A stretch of 64,000 nucleotides of DNA from Fragilariopsis cylindrus CCMP1102. Lineage: Eukaryota; Bacillariophyta; Bacillariophyceae; Bacillariales; Bacillariaceae. Positions 46,494 through 58,567 of this stretch are shown in pieces; the stretch's first letter is position 1; the number at the start of each line of letters is the position of its first letter. The position numbers were made by a program, and so were the translations under genes. The stretch spans positions 1-64,000 of the forward strand of contig FMBT01000085.1 of the NCBI GenBank assembly GCA_900095095.1, read 5' to 3'. The notes beneath the pieces were generated by a model, which saw only the letters and a list, made by a program, of their open reading frames with translations, did not search any database and had not been told where the DNA came from.

Positions 46494-49130
46494 ATGAGAG
46501 CGAGAATAAAATTTCCGAACTTCGCGATAGCGAGAAGAGAACAACATGGTTGGACTACTCGACGATCGGTGGATAATATCCATTTTTCCAAAGAAATGCG
46601 GATAACAGCAACGAAGACGACGACGACGACGACGACGAGATTGTTTTCGTTATCGTTTCATCAATCGAGGATGACAGCATTATCATTCGAAAAATTACCA
46701 ATACCAACGCGATGTTGCTACTTTTCGTCATTACAAACAAGTAACGATGTTGACAATTCAGATTCTAACGACAATTCAGATTATAATGATTATGATTATG
46801 ATGATAGTAATATTGCTGATGATCACGATCATGACCACGACGACGAAAATAATACTAAAAGACGTATTTGGTTGGATCCGAAGGCGCTTCTCTCGGATCG
46901 TACTAGTCGTTTTATCAATCAACCACTTGGTTCGTTACATCATTTAGATATCAAACTTGCTTCGGTAGATTTAATACGAGAATGTGGAAAACTTAATTCC
47001 TTTGAGGGAATGAAGATGGCATCTGATCTTCTTGAACGGATGATTGAAGAAAAAAAACACGTCAATTTAGAAATGAACAATAGTAGTAATAATAATAATA
47101 ATAATGGGTCTACATCTAGTATCCTTATCGTTCCCGATCGTACATTCAAAATGGTTATGTATGGATGGGCCAACATATGTAAAAAGTGTCTATTGCCCCA
47201 CAAAGAATGCGAGAAGTATTAGATTTGATGATCCAAGAAGCAGAATATGATAAGTCGATAAAACAAGAAATGGAGACCAACAGAATTAAAAACGAAGAAA
47301 GCAACAACAGTGGTGACGACGACAACAAAAACAAAAACAACACACAGGATAATGATAATTTATTTGAAGGATTATCCTGTGAGCCAACGGTCGATATATA
47401 TAATACTCTTCTTCAAGGGCTATCGCAAGCAGCATCACGGTCTATTCAAGCCGCAATAGAAGCTGAACATGCACTAAAAACAATGAAGAAGATGAATAGG
47501 AATCGAGGATGGCATACCAAGCCAAACACTCGAAGTTACTCGCTGGTCATGAATGCTTACGCAAAAACTAAGCATGTTACGGCTGGAGAACGGGCTGAAT
47601 CTGTGCTACGAAAAATGATTCAATGCTACGAAGAAGAACAAGAAACATATTTTGAAGAGTACGGAGTACACTATGATATATTCGATACACATACTAACGA
47701 AAGAAACATTGTTACCCCTGATACCATTGCATATAGTATAGTTATTCAAGCATACGGACAAAGTGATTCGGACGATGCTGCCGGAAAAGCTTTAAATTTA
47801 CTCAATGAATTGATCAATTCGGACAATCCGATGTTACAGCCCGATGCATTTGCTTTTGCGAATACAATTAATGCCTTCTCTAGAAAGGCTGCCAAATTAC
47901 AATCTCCCCATGCTAGATTCGAAGCAGCACAACAAGCAGAAGACATCCTTTGGATGATGGTAGATGAGATTAAAAAGAGACCACAAATGGAGGTGACTGA
48001 CGATAATACTGATGGATCGTTGGAGGATAGTCAACAGTCATCTAACCGGTTGTCTGGTAGCATTGTTCCCTTTAATTCATGCTTGAATGCGTGGGCCCAA
48101 AGTTTTACACGTGAGTCGCCACACCGTGCCGATGATTTGCTCCAACGAATGTTAGATCCTGAACTACAATCGCTTGCTCAGATTTATCCTAATGCAGTAT
48201 CTTTCAACACCTGCATGCTTGCCTGGTCCAAATCATCAAAATTTGAAGAAGGGTCTTCTGCTCCAGAACGGGCGGAAGAACTTTTAAATTTACTCAGAGA
48301 AATTTCTAAAGGGGATGATGATGACAATTCACATGACAAGCAGAATTCGAAACTTCGTCCTGATGTTCGATCATATGTGACTGTGATGAACGCATACGCA
48401 ATATCGCATAGAAAAGATAGTGTCTTTCACACTTATCGACTGTTGAAGGATCTTATCCAAGACGTTCGGGAAGGATTCTTTGACACTGGTGACAACAAAG
48501 ATAAGATAAATGCGTCTCCCTTTACGATTCTGTTCAAAGCTGTTGCGAATACGAAGAAAATTGACATGAGTTCTAATGAATTAGAAGATTTGGCCTTTGG
48601 TCCTCTAGATGGAGATGAGGAAGAATTGTCAGAGGTGATAGACCCCTACTCGATTGCCCTAAAAACGTATTCAGATCTATTAAAGGACGCACACGATTGG
48701 GTGTGCGTGCAGATCATTTTGCTTTTTCTGAATGTTGGCTGTCGTGGAAGCACATACCGATGCTGAATCTATCGAAAGAAGACAGCGAATCGAAGAAATT
48801 TTTCACGATGCCTGCCAGGCGGGACATGTGAGTTCTATGGTAGTCCGCGCTATGCAAAAAGCATGTCCGAATGATATCATGCTCAAAGATCTTCTGCAGC
48901 TACGTGGAAATGATACGGTTGTATCAATTGAAAGTATCAACAGATTCCCTAAACAATGGACTGCTCGTGTCTCACAAGAATTTCGTAGGGTGAGTAGTCG
49001 TAGTGAACATTTTCGGAAGCAGACGAATTTCTTCGGTGCCAACAACAGTAAGAAAAATAACAACAGCAGCAGCAAGAAGAAACACAGCAAGAAGGGTTCG
49101 TTTCGCAAGAATATTATAAAACGAAAATAA
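46494..49130 (+). CDS. Pentatricopeptide-repeat (PPR) protein, organelle-targeted; frame interrupted
   Basis: The start ATG at 46494 gives MRARIKFPNFAIARREQHGW, a basic presequence without acids, followed by Ser/Thr/Arg-rich sequence: mitochondrial targeting is likely. After an acidic Asp/Asn run, helical-pair repeats of about 35 residues occur: VDIYNTLLQGLSQA, NTRSYSLVMNAYAKT, DTIAYSIVIQAYGQS, DAFAFANTINAFSRKA, VPFNSCLNAWAQS, AVSFNTCMLAWSKS and DVRSYVTVMNAYAIS, the PPR consensus. PPR proteins bind specific organelle transcripts. The C-terminus is Lys/Asn-rich. One base is missing in the A run near 47180, near 48697 and near 48730 (SECW to EMLAVVEAHTD). Repaired length is about 875 residues. 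The stop lies only 104 bases from the convergent capping-protein stop. Confidence 0.82.
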
Positions 49131-49234
49131 ACGAGACTGAGTTCGTTTCTCTCTATTTTATTTTATTGAAAAATTGAAATCAAAAGATTGAGTAAAAATA
49201 ACAATAATAATAATAAAGATAATAGATAGCGACT

Positions 49235-50014
49235 TCATGAATTATATTTGACTTTACTTCGTGTATCGGGAGCAGTTTCCATCAATGTTTTGACACTTCG
49301 ATGCGCGTTAGCATCCCAATTCATTTTTTGTTTCGTTATGGGCAAGATTCTACGTATCGATTTCAAATGATCACTTGTGACAGAGTCCTTCATGGATGCT
49401 AGAATTTCCAATATGATCATTTCCCATTTCGTAATTTGTTGGACAATCCCATCTTCCAAAGATGGTTCCTCGTCCGATTTACAAGAGGCCTCCTTCCCCA
49501 CCGTTATACGTGGAAATTCTTTTGTAATTTTTAGTTGTACGTTCCCATCTTCGTATGCGCACGAATGTACAACGACGTGTCCAGAAATTTCTCCAACACC
49601 TAGTTCTACCTTATCAATTGTCCAGGTGGCCGTCCAGCAACCAGAATATTGATTGGGTGTATCAATCTTTTCGGCGTATGTGTGTACGAGTAATTGGTTG
49701 CTATTGTTTTTGTCCGTCGTCATTGCAATACGTGCCGCCGATACTCCTGGTTTGCTCAAGAAGTTAGCATTCTGATATTGTTTTAGTTTCTCGTGCAATG
49801 GTTTTGCTATTGGATGGTCCAGTTCCAATTCATCGCTTATATTTGCATCGTCGATACATTGTAATTCCTTTAACTCGTCTTGTACTTCTGTCAACCAAGA
49901 ATCGCTACCAGAAATTGTCTGATTTCCAAGTTTCTTTATATTTTCAGCAACATCATCGACCTGACCTGGGGCTGCTGCTCGTAGGATTTTCTTTGCGGCT
50001 TCTTCGTCTGACAT
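49235..50014 (-). CDS. F-actin-capping protein subunit alpha (CapZ alpha)
   Basis: This is an intact 259-residue intronless frame. Family-like segments: the acidic N-terminal helices (SDEEAAKKILRAAAPGQVDD), GCWTATWTIDKVELGVGEIS (compare GxWRSxWxF), VHSCAYEDGNVQLKITKEF (the strongly conserved HYYEDGNVQL region) and the C-terminal tentacle IRRILPITKQKMNWDANAHR (family LRRxLPVTRxKxDWN). The protein forms a heterodimer with the beta subunit and caps barbed ends of actin filaments. It is slightly shorter than the animal protein (about 286). It is convergent with the PPR gene. Confidence 0.87.
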   Translation of the reverse strand: MSDEEAAKKILRAAAPGQVDDVAENIKKLGNQTISGSDSWLTEVQDELKELQCIDDANISDELELDHPIAKPLHEKLKQYQNANFLSKPGVSAARIAMTTDKNNSNQLLVHTYAEKIDTPNQYSGCWTATWTIDKVELGVGEISGHVVVHSCAYEDGNVQLKITKEFPRITVGKEASCKSDEEPSLEDGIVQQITKWEMIILEILASMKDSVTSDHLKSIRRILPITKQKMNWDANAHRSVKTLMETAPDTRSKVKYNS

Positions 50015-52156
50015 GGCGTTTATTTCGGTGATTATGGAATGTTACCCCTTTTCTGTTGATCATCCTCATTCTCATCTGATAATAATTAAGCTTCGAAGCT
50101 GGTCGTGCCCTACCGCTACTGTAACGACTGTTTTCTTGATGTGCTTTTTTGTGATGACCTAAAAAAAATAAAGGCAGGATAAATTAGGACTAAATCATAC
50201 CTTTATTCACTATCTACTAGGGACTGAATCATTATCTCACTTTACTATTTTTAATGTCCGCCACTCATTTTTTTGTTAGCACTTCGACAATCTTTTGGAT
50301 CCCTCGAAACTGAAGATAATACAGTATTGTATGATGATGATGTGCTGAAAGCCCTTGATTTTTGTGGCTAACTCACATAACCATAATAATTATTTGACAA
50401 CATCCAACATCATGTGTAGGATATGACTACGACTACTCTAGCGAGATGACTTAATGGTCGTCTTTGATTAGACGATGGTAATAACCACGACACGTAAGTT
50501 AACAAGATGATTTCCATGTGCAAGTGCATTACTGACTGTATTGACATGTTTTTATTGTCTTGTTGTTGTTGAAAGACCCAAAGGACGAAATTCTTGCTTT
50601 ATACCAACCACAAACATTCATGCGTGTCAACTGACTTTAACCGTGATCTCAACAAAGTATCTGATGGATATTGACAACAACAACAAAACGATCTTTGTAC
50701 TTAATGTATCCATTTGACGAAATTCAATCACGTTGTTTGCTTACCCGTTCACATTTTCATTTTCCCCCAGTTTCAGACTCATTGAAGATGATGATGTACT
50801 GACATTGAAAAATGAAAGTCTGATTTCGAAAGCTAATCTCGAAATCTAATTTCTTTCTTGGAAAATCCTGTCAATTAAAAGACGAGGAACAATGAAACTT
50901 AAGTTTCAATTATGGTAAGTGAATTCTGATGTTATTTCCTACTGTATCATCACCTTAGAGATGATACTATTATTATTTGTACAATTGTTATGACAAAAGA
51001 TGTGTATCGCGCGACTATACTTCGAGACTACAATACAAACTATCTACTGCAAAGCCATACACTATATAATAAACTATGACTGCCGATGATGACCTACCCT
51101 CATAGACCTGTTCTGAAATTACAAAACCGGTTTTTGAACCTGCCCCGAAAGGGGCATGGTGACTTACCAACTTCCCTGTTGAGAAACGAGTGCACCACCA
51201 ACTTAGGAAATAATAGTTTGATTATTTGTGTAATGGGGTGGATGGATTGTTTGTTTGCTTCGAAAAAGTCGCGATGCGTGTTAGATATTATTTCTGTTCA
51301 ACCCTTTACATATACCTATACCTTTGACGCTCAATAATCATTCTTTTTCTTTCTCCCTCACAATAATGTGTTGACAGACAGCAGACGATATGATCCAATA
51401 TTATCATTATTTGCGACGATGAATCATACTATCGGATAGCGAAATAGAAGGAGATACTGATGAGCTCTGGTTAGATCCAAAAATAAGGAAACCAAGTCTG
51501 CTTCATTTCGATGGAAGAATATCTCTGATTGTGCTGAATCGGCCGCTTCATATTTATATCTTGCTTTGTCGAGTCCGAATTTTGCGGATAAATGCAACTG
51601 GGCCAGGTATTTCGCTTCAGATTCTTGTGCTTACTTCTGACGGACTATAATATGCCTACAGGCGAATGAAACAATATTATTGCACACATAATTCACACAG
51701 GATAGACGAATAATGATTTTTTTTCCAAGGTCAATCTTACTTACGTAATTACTGTACCTTGTACAAATATTAATAATCAATTCTAAATCTGTTACTTTTA
51801 CCTGAAACTTACTACTACTACTTATAGCTAGCATACACGCATAAAAGAGTATGATCGTTCAGTTTGACTATTGTTTTCCCCTGTTAGTTTGGAAGATTAG
51901 AATTGTAATAGTTCGCCACTAGATCAGCAGAACAACCTTGTTGTTGCTTTCTACTTTTGATGTTAACATAACCAACAGAGCACTATATATTTTCTTTCAT
52001 ATGTCTGCTTTCATTTACACTACTGTATACAGTATACATCATAATATAATTGTTTATTTCAATGCAATCGATCTGGAATACAATATTGTTGATGCAGTAT
52101 TAATAATAATAATCCTCCTGCTCTATAGTAGCAATCTCTAGTTATTTTATCACTAC
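50015..52156. other. Longest gene-free stretch of the window
   Basis: About 2.1 kb upstream of the CapZ gene and downstream of GPN1. It is AT-rich with scattered short repeats (ACTAAATCAT/ACTGAATCAT near 50189 and 50221). Open frames at 51086-51337, 51631-51834 and 51938-52141 are low-complexity and not protein-like. No RNA gene or transposon ends were recognised. Confidence 0.4.
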
Positions 52157-53510
52157 CTAGTATGGTGAGTTATCGTTATCAACGTCTCTTTGTAATTTTC
52201 TAGCTTGAACACGTGCCATGGCTTTCCTTTTTGCATCCTGTTCTTCAATCCGATGCTTCAAATCTTCAATGTATTCACTAAAATCGGTGTTTGCAGCATT
52301 TTTAATAACTTTCCAAAAATCATCAATCCCATCCCCAGTAACAGCTGAAACACCCACAGCGTTTTTACTGAATTCGGTATAGAATTCATCTAATACAAGT
52401 GACAGACTACGTGTTAATGAATCATAAAATCCTGATTCACCACCATTATTACTTCCTTCATTCCTTGCATTATCTAACGCATCCTGGAATGCTTCAAAGT
52501 CTTTCATCCATTCCATACAGAATTCATGTGAAACAACATCGGTTTTGTTAAAACAAATCACTAATGGCAATCGTGTTCTATAATACATAGAACATGCATA
52601 TAACATATTACTCATAAATGTATTTGGTGAACTGGCACATCGGACTGTATCAACAACGAATACCATAACAGTTGGAAATGTCGATGCTAACGATTCACTC
52701 AAAATGGCACCGGATGCACTCCATGTAAATGCTTCAATCTATTATATATGTAAATATACACATGTATGAATTATAAGGTGAGAAGAAACGACGGATAGGA
52801 ATAATATATATTTGATATGATTCGAAATTAATTCGGAATATAATATAGAACGACAAAACGTACCTGTCCTGGTGTGTCGACTAATAAAAATTCAGATAAT
52901 TTGTTTTCATCTGCACGTTGTTCTAAAATATTAATAACCTGATCAAATTTTGTTGCATATAAATTTAATGAGGTCATGATTGCTCCATTGGGTCCGAGAT
53001 GATGTTGTGACATAACCTGTTTGTAATCAACAGTATCACGGATATCAATTGATGGACTGTATGGTACATCTAAACATGCTGGATCTAAATTAATACAATA
53101 TGCTGGCATATTCTTCTTCTTCTTTTCGTATTATCTTGTGATGATGGTTCTTTATTATCATCATCATCATCATCATCATCGTTGTTGTTGTTGTTGTTGT
53201 TGTTGTCGTCGTCGTCTTTGTTCACAGTATTATCTCCATCTACTTTTTCATTTTCAACTTCTTCTTCGTCGTCGTCATCATCATGCATGGTAGATTCCTG
53301 TAACTGCTTCATCAAAGTAGTCTTTCCTGAACCGGCCATTCCAACAATCAACACACAAACTGGTGCTGGTGATTCTTCAGTCTGATCTTCAATTCGTTTT
53401 ATAACGGGAGGCTCCATTTTCTTTAATCTACTCTTATCTGCACTGGCACTGGCACTGGCGCTAGTACCGGTAGTTGATGCTGATGCCATTGATTCGGTAT
53501 TCGTGCTCAT
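52157..53510 (-). CDS. GPN1: GPN-loop GTPase 1 (GPN1/XAB1)
   Basis: Exon 1 is 53510-52864, the GT-AG intron 52863-52739 and exon 2 52738-52157. Motifs: VCVLIVGMAGSGKTTLMKQL (P-loop), MPAYCINLDPACLDVPYSPS, HLGPNGAIMTSLNLYATKFD (Gly-Pro-Asn loop), FLLVDTPGQ joined by the intron to IEAFTWSASGAIL, PVMVFVVDT-type strand, VICFNKTDV (NKxD), and a C-terminal ISxxTGxGIDDFW-like region (VSAVTGDGIDDFW). GPN1 imports RNA polymerase II into the nucleus. A low-complexity Asp/Glu/Asn insert of about 60 residues sits just after the P-loop helix, where other GPN1 proteins run straight into the PAYxINLDPA strand. One base is missing at about 53111-53127, in a GAA/AAG run at the end of this insert. The N-terminal Ala/Ser/Thr extension is not family-like. 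Confidence 0.9.
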
Positions 53511-53961
53511 TGTGGCTAATCGTTAATGTTATAATAGATCTGCCGGTATTAGTTAGGAAATTAAATGAACGGAAAGGTTTTATTGTCCCCATAATTGGGT
53601 ATTGAGTATTAGACAAAAAATAACACACATTTTTCACTTTCTTTCCTTGGCTGGCCAAAATGAGTCACGACTCAATGAATCACGAACAACTAAACTGTGC
53701 GACGATTAAAAAAATGAAAAAGGTATTCAGAAAGTTTTCAAGTTGAAAAGTAAGAATTCATAACTTCAGAACTATGAATTCTAATGAATCAATTCATTAT
53801 TAATCATTCATCAATCAATCATAATCCTATGCTAGCTCCAGTAATAGAACATTAGCCAATTGGCGTACAAATAAAAAAGCTGAAGGAAAGGCTATAATAA
53901 ATCTTAGAGGACTTTTAGGCGGCGTAGAAATGCACCCGGTACACATACGAAAACCGTGATT
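53511..53961. other. Divergent promoter spacer
   Basis: This spacer lies between the GPN1 start and the next gene. It is AT-rich with ATTCATTAATCATTCATCAATC-like direct repeats at about 53785-53820. No gene was seen. Confidence 0.4.
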
Positions 53962-55994
53962 ATGCCAACGACACCAACGACGACGACGATGACGTCGATA
54001 TTTGACATCGATGACGACGATGATGACGATGATGAAATTATTTTGATTTCAACCACTAGGCAACGATATGAAAACCTTCATGGGATTAACAAGAACAATA
54101 ATTTAAATAATTATAAAATCAACAATAATAATGACAACGGCAATAACGACGACGACGACGACGACGACGAAGATGATGAAATAATCGTAGTCAAGGTACG
54201 GCCACCCATGAGCAGAAGAAAAGATGACGATGATGTTGATGGAGGAAGTTTATATCAACGTGCTCAAACTTTCTTTCAGTTCGGTAGAATTATTAGTGGC
54301 GATATTATAGAATATCCATCTTCACAATTGTTAACGTTACTACTAATCGTTCTACCAATCATAATGATACAGAGAAAGAAACGATTTTGTGTTGTCCGAC
54401 AACGACGAAGCAGAACCATCACCGACACTACGAAAGTGCTCACAGTAGGAATAGAAGTGACAACAGAAGTAACAACAAAAGCAACAACAACAGCTGGAAC
54501 GGAAATGGAAATAACAGCAAACATAGGACACAACAATAATTCTCCCAATGCGTCTTTTGAAAATGGAAATGAAATTGGGGATATTTCAAATGTAAAAGAA
54601 GAAGAAGAAGAAGAAGAAGAAGAAGAAAAGATAGCAGGAAAGGCGAAGATTGCGATCGATGGGGTTATAACACAAACACAAACTTGGCAATCTCATCAAA
54701 TCATTGCTCAGCAGGGTACTTCATCGTCCTCGTTACTGTCATCATCGTCGTCGTCAACGTCAAATATATTAACAAATGAACAACGTGATAACAGTAGTCA
54801 AGCACAAAAACTTCAAATGGTACGACAAATAGCAAAAGATATTCGTCTAGTACAAGATGTATTAATCGAGCATTCACTCGACCCATCGATGGCACCACAA
54901 CTTGCTATTAGTTTACAATCGTCTCAACATATTGTAGAATCTCAACGTGATATATGCTACCAACAGGCTATGTTCGATGCACATCAACGACAACTTGATC
55001 GACAACAATCGGAACGACAGCATAGAGAAAGCTTACAGGGAGTAAAGTACGATCCTAATTGGAAAGAAAAATTAAAAATCATACGAAACAAATGTTATTA
55101 TTGGAATTTATTAGGATATGGTGGTGTTAGTAGACTTTGGTGGGAGGTAATATTGATACAACAATTGGCACGTTGGGTCATACCCGTTTGGCAGAATTAT
55201 TATCACAATTACCACAGCGGCATTATGTATGGAAATAATGATCACGAAAACGGTCAACTAGTAGCTTCTGCCTTTATAAAAGATACAATTGCATCGATCC
55301 TTACGCAAGTTTGTGATTGTCAATCATCCTGCACCATTGCTGATACAAGTACTGCTGATATGCCAACAACAACGTCAATAAAATCGAATGCATCATGGTT
55401 TCCAGCAGCAGCCGCAACAGTTATCATCTCGTTAAACACAAGTATTATGGGTAGTACACTATCAAGTTTCGTGGCGGTCCTATCGAGTATGATGAAACAA
55501 TTTGTACCGCATAATATGATGATGGAGTATATGACTTGTTATGGGTATTGTATATTATACGGTTCGGTTCTTTTGATGATGACCATGATCCTTCATCAAG
55601 GATACGAATCCTATCGGTCCCATCTTTACTGCACCATATAGTGAACATTATATCTATCTCTTTGTTTTATGGCCCCCAACGTACATTTGTGTTGTTTTTG
55701 ACAACTATGATGAGGATGGTGATGGTGATGATAGTCACCGTGGATGATCATAATGATGATGCAAATATTAGCAGTAATAGTACCGCTGGCCTACAACAAC
55801 AGCAACAACAACATCAATATCTAAGTAGTTATAGCATGATGGGATGCTCGTTTCTACTTGTTTCATTGTGGATACTAATGCCTCTTTTAAGTTGGATACG
55901 AACCTGTACCCTATATCATAAAGTGGAACGATGTGTGAAAAATGCTAGTCCAGTTGATTTTGAAACGTCTTTTGGTAAAGGTGTGCTGAACTGA
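53962..55994 (+). CDS. Hypothetical multi-pass membrane protein with acidic N-terminus; frame interrupted
   Basis: From the ATG at 53962: Thr-rich start, long Asp runs, then a first hydrophobic segment (SSQLLTLLLIVLPIIMI). A Thr/Val-rich and poly-Glu region follows, then a helical charged block (QMVRQIAKDIRLVQDVLIEH, IVESQRDICYQQAMFDAHQR). Further hydrophobic stretches are LWWEVILIQQLARWVIPVW, ATVIISLNTSIMGSTL, YGYCILYGSVLLMMTMIL, IVNIISISLFYGPQRTFVLF and CSFLLVSLWILMPLLSWI. That makes perhaps five or six membrane passes in all. One base is missing near 55610, between GYESYRSHLYC-frame and the LSVPSLLHHIVNII frame; without it the protein would end at 55641. I recognise no family. Repeated charged residues flank the helices as in organelle or ER membrane proteins, but no targeting signal is clear. 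Confidence 0.55.
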
Positions 55995-56697
55995 AACGGT
56001 GGCGTTGGGAACAGATTTTGGTACGATATATTCTCCTATCGATGTATCTACATTAGTCATGTGGGAAAGTATGGAATAGACATGTATATATATAGGTCTA
56101 GACTATAGGCTATATATATACATCCTATATATATATATATATATTATATGTAACGAGTTTAAACTATAGACCTTTGAGAATCTTCCGTACTTGACACATG
56201 GGACATTGCATACATTACTAGCTAGTGAATTGTTCTGCATAATCTTGTTTTCATATATAAGGTTTTAAAGTGCAGTAGATGAAAATTATCACGAAAATAT
56301 ATATTGCCAAGATAAATATTTTGCTCAAGAATCCTTCTGATGTAGCTGTGCATGCTTTGGGAGCACTGCTTGGAAAAGTATCCGACCATTATTTGGTCGA
56401 ATGGTTAACTTGTGAACTATTCCTATCTTACTGTATCTCTGTAAACTGCAACTGCTCTGTTCTCAGTTTACCATATCGAACTTGAAACTGTTCTGTTCTC
56501 ACTTTAGTGACTCAATTTCGGTTCAGTCTTGGCGGAACATTATAGATTTCGGCGTAAAAAATCAAATTAAAAATTCGCTTTTTGTTCAAACTCGAAAACA
56601 GATAATAATCATTGATCATAATATTCATTTCAGATTTTGGAGGAGAGAAAGTAAACAGCAACGAAGTTACATACTACATCGACTACAGTAGAGAGCA
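55995..56697. other. Spacer with a perfect hairpin
   Basis: This 700-base stretch holds the inverted repeat at 56082-56123 and an (AT)n run at about 56126-56152. A TACAGTA heptamer lies at 56684-56690, seven bases before the next start codon. No gene was seen. Confidence 0.4.
56082..56123. repeat. Perfect 14-bp inverted repeat with 14-base loop
   Basis: ATGTATATATATAG at 56082-56095 is exactly complementary to CTATATATATACAT at 56110-56123. The loop contains the palindrome GTCTAGAC. It lies about 90 bases after a stop codon, so it could fold in the 3' UTR, but AT-rich arms make chance plausible. Confidence 0.7.
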
Positions 56698-57707
56698 ATG
56701 ACTTTGCTAAGCAAGAAAATGACAGTGCCAATGAAAACGACTATCCTTCCAATGCTTGTAATAATAATATCTGGTATATTAACAACATTATTGTTTTTCA
56801 GATCGCTGGACAGTAACGTCACGAGGAAACTTTCTGAAGATGGTAGCTACATATATACTGCTTTCGATAGTGCTTCTTGGGCTATCACTTCTAGATCTCT
56901 TTCGCCTATATTAGGGACCGATAAGCAATCCCTTTACGATAATTATATTGTTCAATGTAATGAGGCAATAACAAAGGAGAATGATGACAATGGTAAAACA
57001 ACCGCACCAGATGTTTGCACTGTAATGGATGAAAGCCGTCTGAAAATGAATGCAAATCAGCCAAAGTCTGTTTTTAATTATACCAAAGATGGCTATACCA
57101 AGACACGAGTACCATCAGATCTGTTTGATCTGATTAAAGAATTTTTCAATAGGAATCGACATCTTGCTAAAATCGAATGGCAATCACATACTGTGTATCA
57201 TAATGCATGGATTGCACCCCCTACGATGGTAGGTCTTGATAAAGACAAAGCATTACAAAATCAAATACAAGAACAAATGAAGCCAATTTTAGAAGAATGG
57301 ACGGGTCAGCATTTGAGCCCTGTCAGTACATATGGTATTCGAATGTATCATAATGGATCTATCCTAGCACCTCACGTAGATAGAATGCCATTGGTAGCAT
57401 CAGTAATCAGTAAGTAAGATCGTTATATCTTGTTTTTGAGCTTAAGAATTGAAAATAAGCAACGATAGTAAAATTGATGCATATTCAATAGTTTTTATTA
57501 ACTCATACTTTATTGTTTGGTTTTCACTTTGTTTTTACATTTGCTTTCATAATAACAGTCCAAGTTGACCAAGATGTGGACGAACCATGGCCACTTGAGG
57601 TATATGGTCACGATGACAAGGCAACGAATATAACTATGGAACCAGGTACGTCGAAGTTTGTCAAAGGGCATATATTTATAAGATAAATTCCGATGCCGCT
57701 CTTAACG

Positions 57708-57747
<40 letters not shown>

Positions 57748-58427
57748 CTTTGTAATGTGTAATTTCAGGTGATATGGTATTATATGAAAGTCATTCTGTC
57801 ATCCATGGAAGACCATTTCCGATGATTGGTAACTTTTTTGCGAATTGTTTCATTCATTTTGAACCATATGCACCGCTTGAGGGAGAGGCGCATGATCCAA
57901 ATTCAGATATTCCACCATATATTGTAGAAGACTCTATATGGGAAAATGAATGGAAAATTGCTAATCCTGACGGATGGAAATTCGTAAGTATTGTCCTGCC
58001 CTTCTTTCTTTGTAGTAAATTTGTTTCTGTTTTTGTTCTTGTTTTTTGAGCACAAGATGATTGCTTTTGATCCTAATAATAGCGTTTCTTTTTGTCCTTC
58101 CAGAAAAAGTATGATGATGATTTTAAAACATTAGTTGAATACGGTAATGTGATAAAAGTCGAGGCATTGTTTCGCGATAATCCAGATTTAGTACACGAAA
58201 AAGATGAAAATGGATGGACTTGCATTCACGAAGCCTCCCGTGGTGGACACCTTGAGATGGTCGAATTGATACTCAAGCATGGGGTAGACAAAGATCTTCT
58301 AACGAAGACAGGTGTGACTCCATTAAATATTGCTCTAGCGTTTTTAGAAGTAGACCACAAACTGATAGAATTTTTCAATGATATAGGTGCAAAGGATATC
58401 GGTCGGAGTAAAAAGCAGGAATTGTAG
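56698..58427 (+). CDS. Prolyl 4-hydroxylase-like 2OG-Fe(II) dioxygenase fused to ankyrin repeats
   Basis: There are four exons (56698-57409, 57559-57645, 57769-57983, 58104-58427) with GT-AG introns in phase, giving 445 residues. An N-terminal hydrophobic anchor (residues about 13-33: MLVIIISGILTTLLFF) is followed by a lumenal-type region with N-glycosylation sequons (NVT, NYT). The dioxygenase iron site is H226-x-D228 (APHVDRM) and H279 (SVIHGRPFP), in the setting DMVLYESHSVIHGRPFPM and NCFIHFEPY typical of algal P4H-like proteins. After a linker, exon 4 encodes two to three ankyrin repeats (ENGWTCIHEASRGGHLEMVE, KTGVTPLNIAL). The enzyme class hydroxylates proline or related residues using oxygen and 2-oxoglutarate. 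The position where many relatives have a basic residue after the distal His (G-R-Y/F-Y-A-N) reads GNFFAN. Intron 2 carries a (CT)n tract just before its acceptor. Confidence 0.82.
57710..57744 (+). repeat. (CT)n microsatellite in intron 2
   Basis: About 17 perfect CT units lie 25 bases upstream of the AG acceptor of intron 2, forming an unusually long pyrimidine tract that could affect splice-site strength. Confidence 0.8.
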
Positions 58428-58567
58428 GTTCGAATTTAGATGAAGTTAAATTCTTTAAAAAAACACAACTTTCTTAAAGCCAAAGGAAATATATAGACGT
58501 TTTGTGTAACATCACATTCTTTAAAAAGTGTTGATAGCATAATATATAGTTTGTTACTATTAGATAA

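Noticed and set aside
50015-52156. tRNA or small nuclear RNA genes
   Set aside because: I looked for the tRNA B-box and paired stems here and in other spacers and saw none convincing. A covariance-model scan would settle it.
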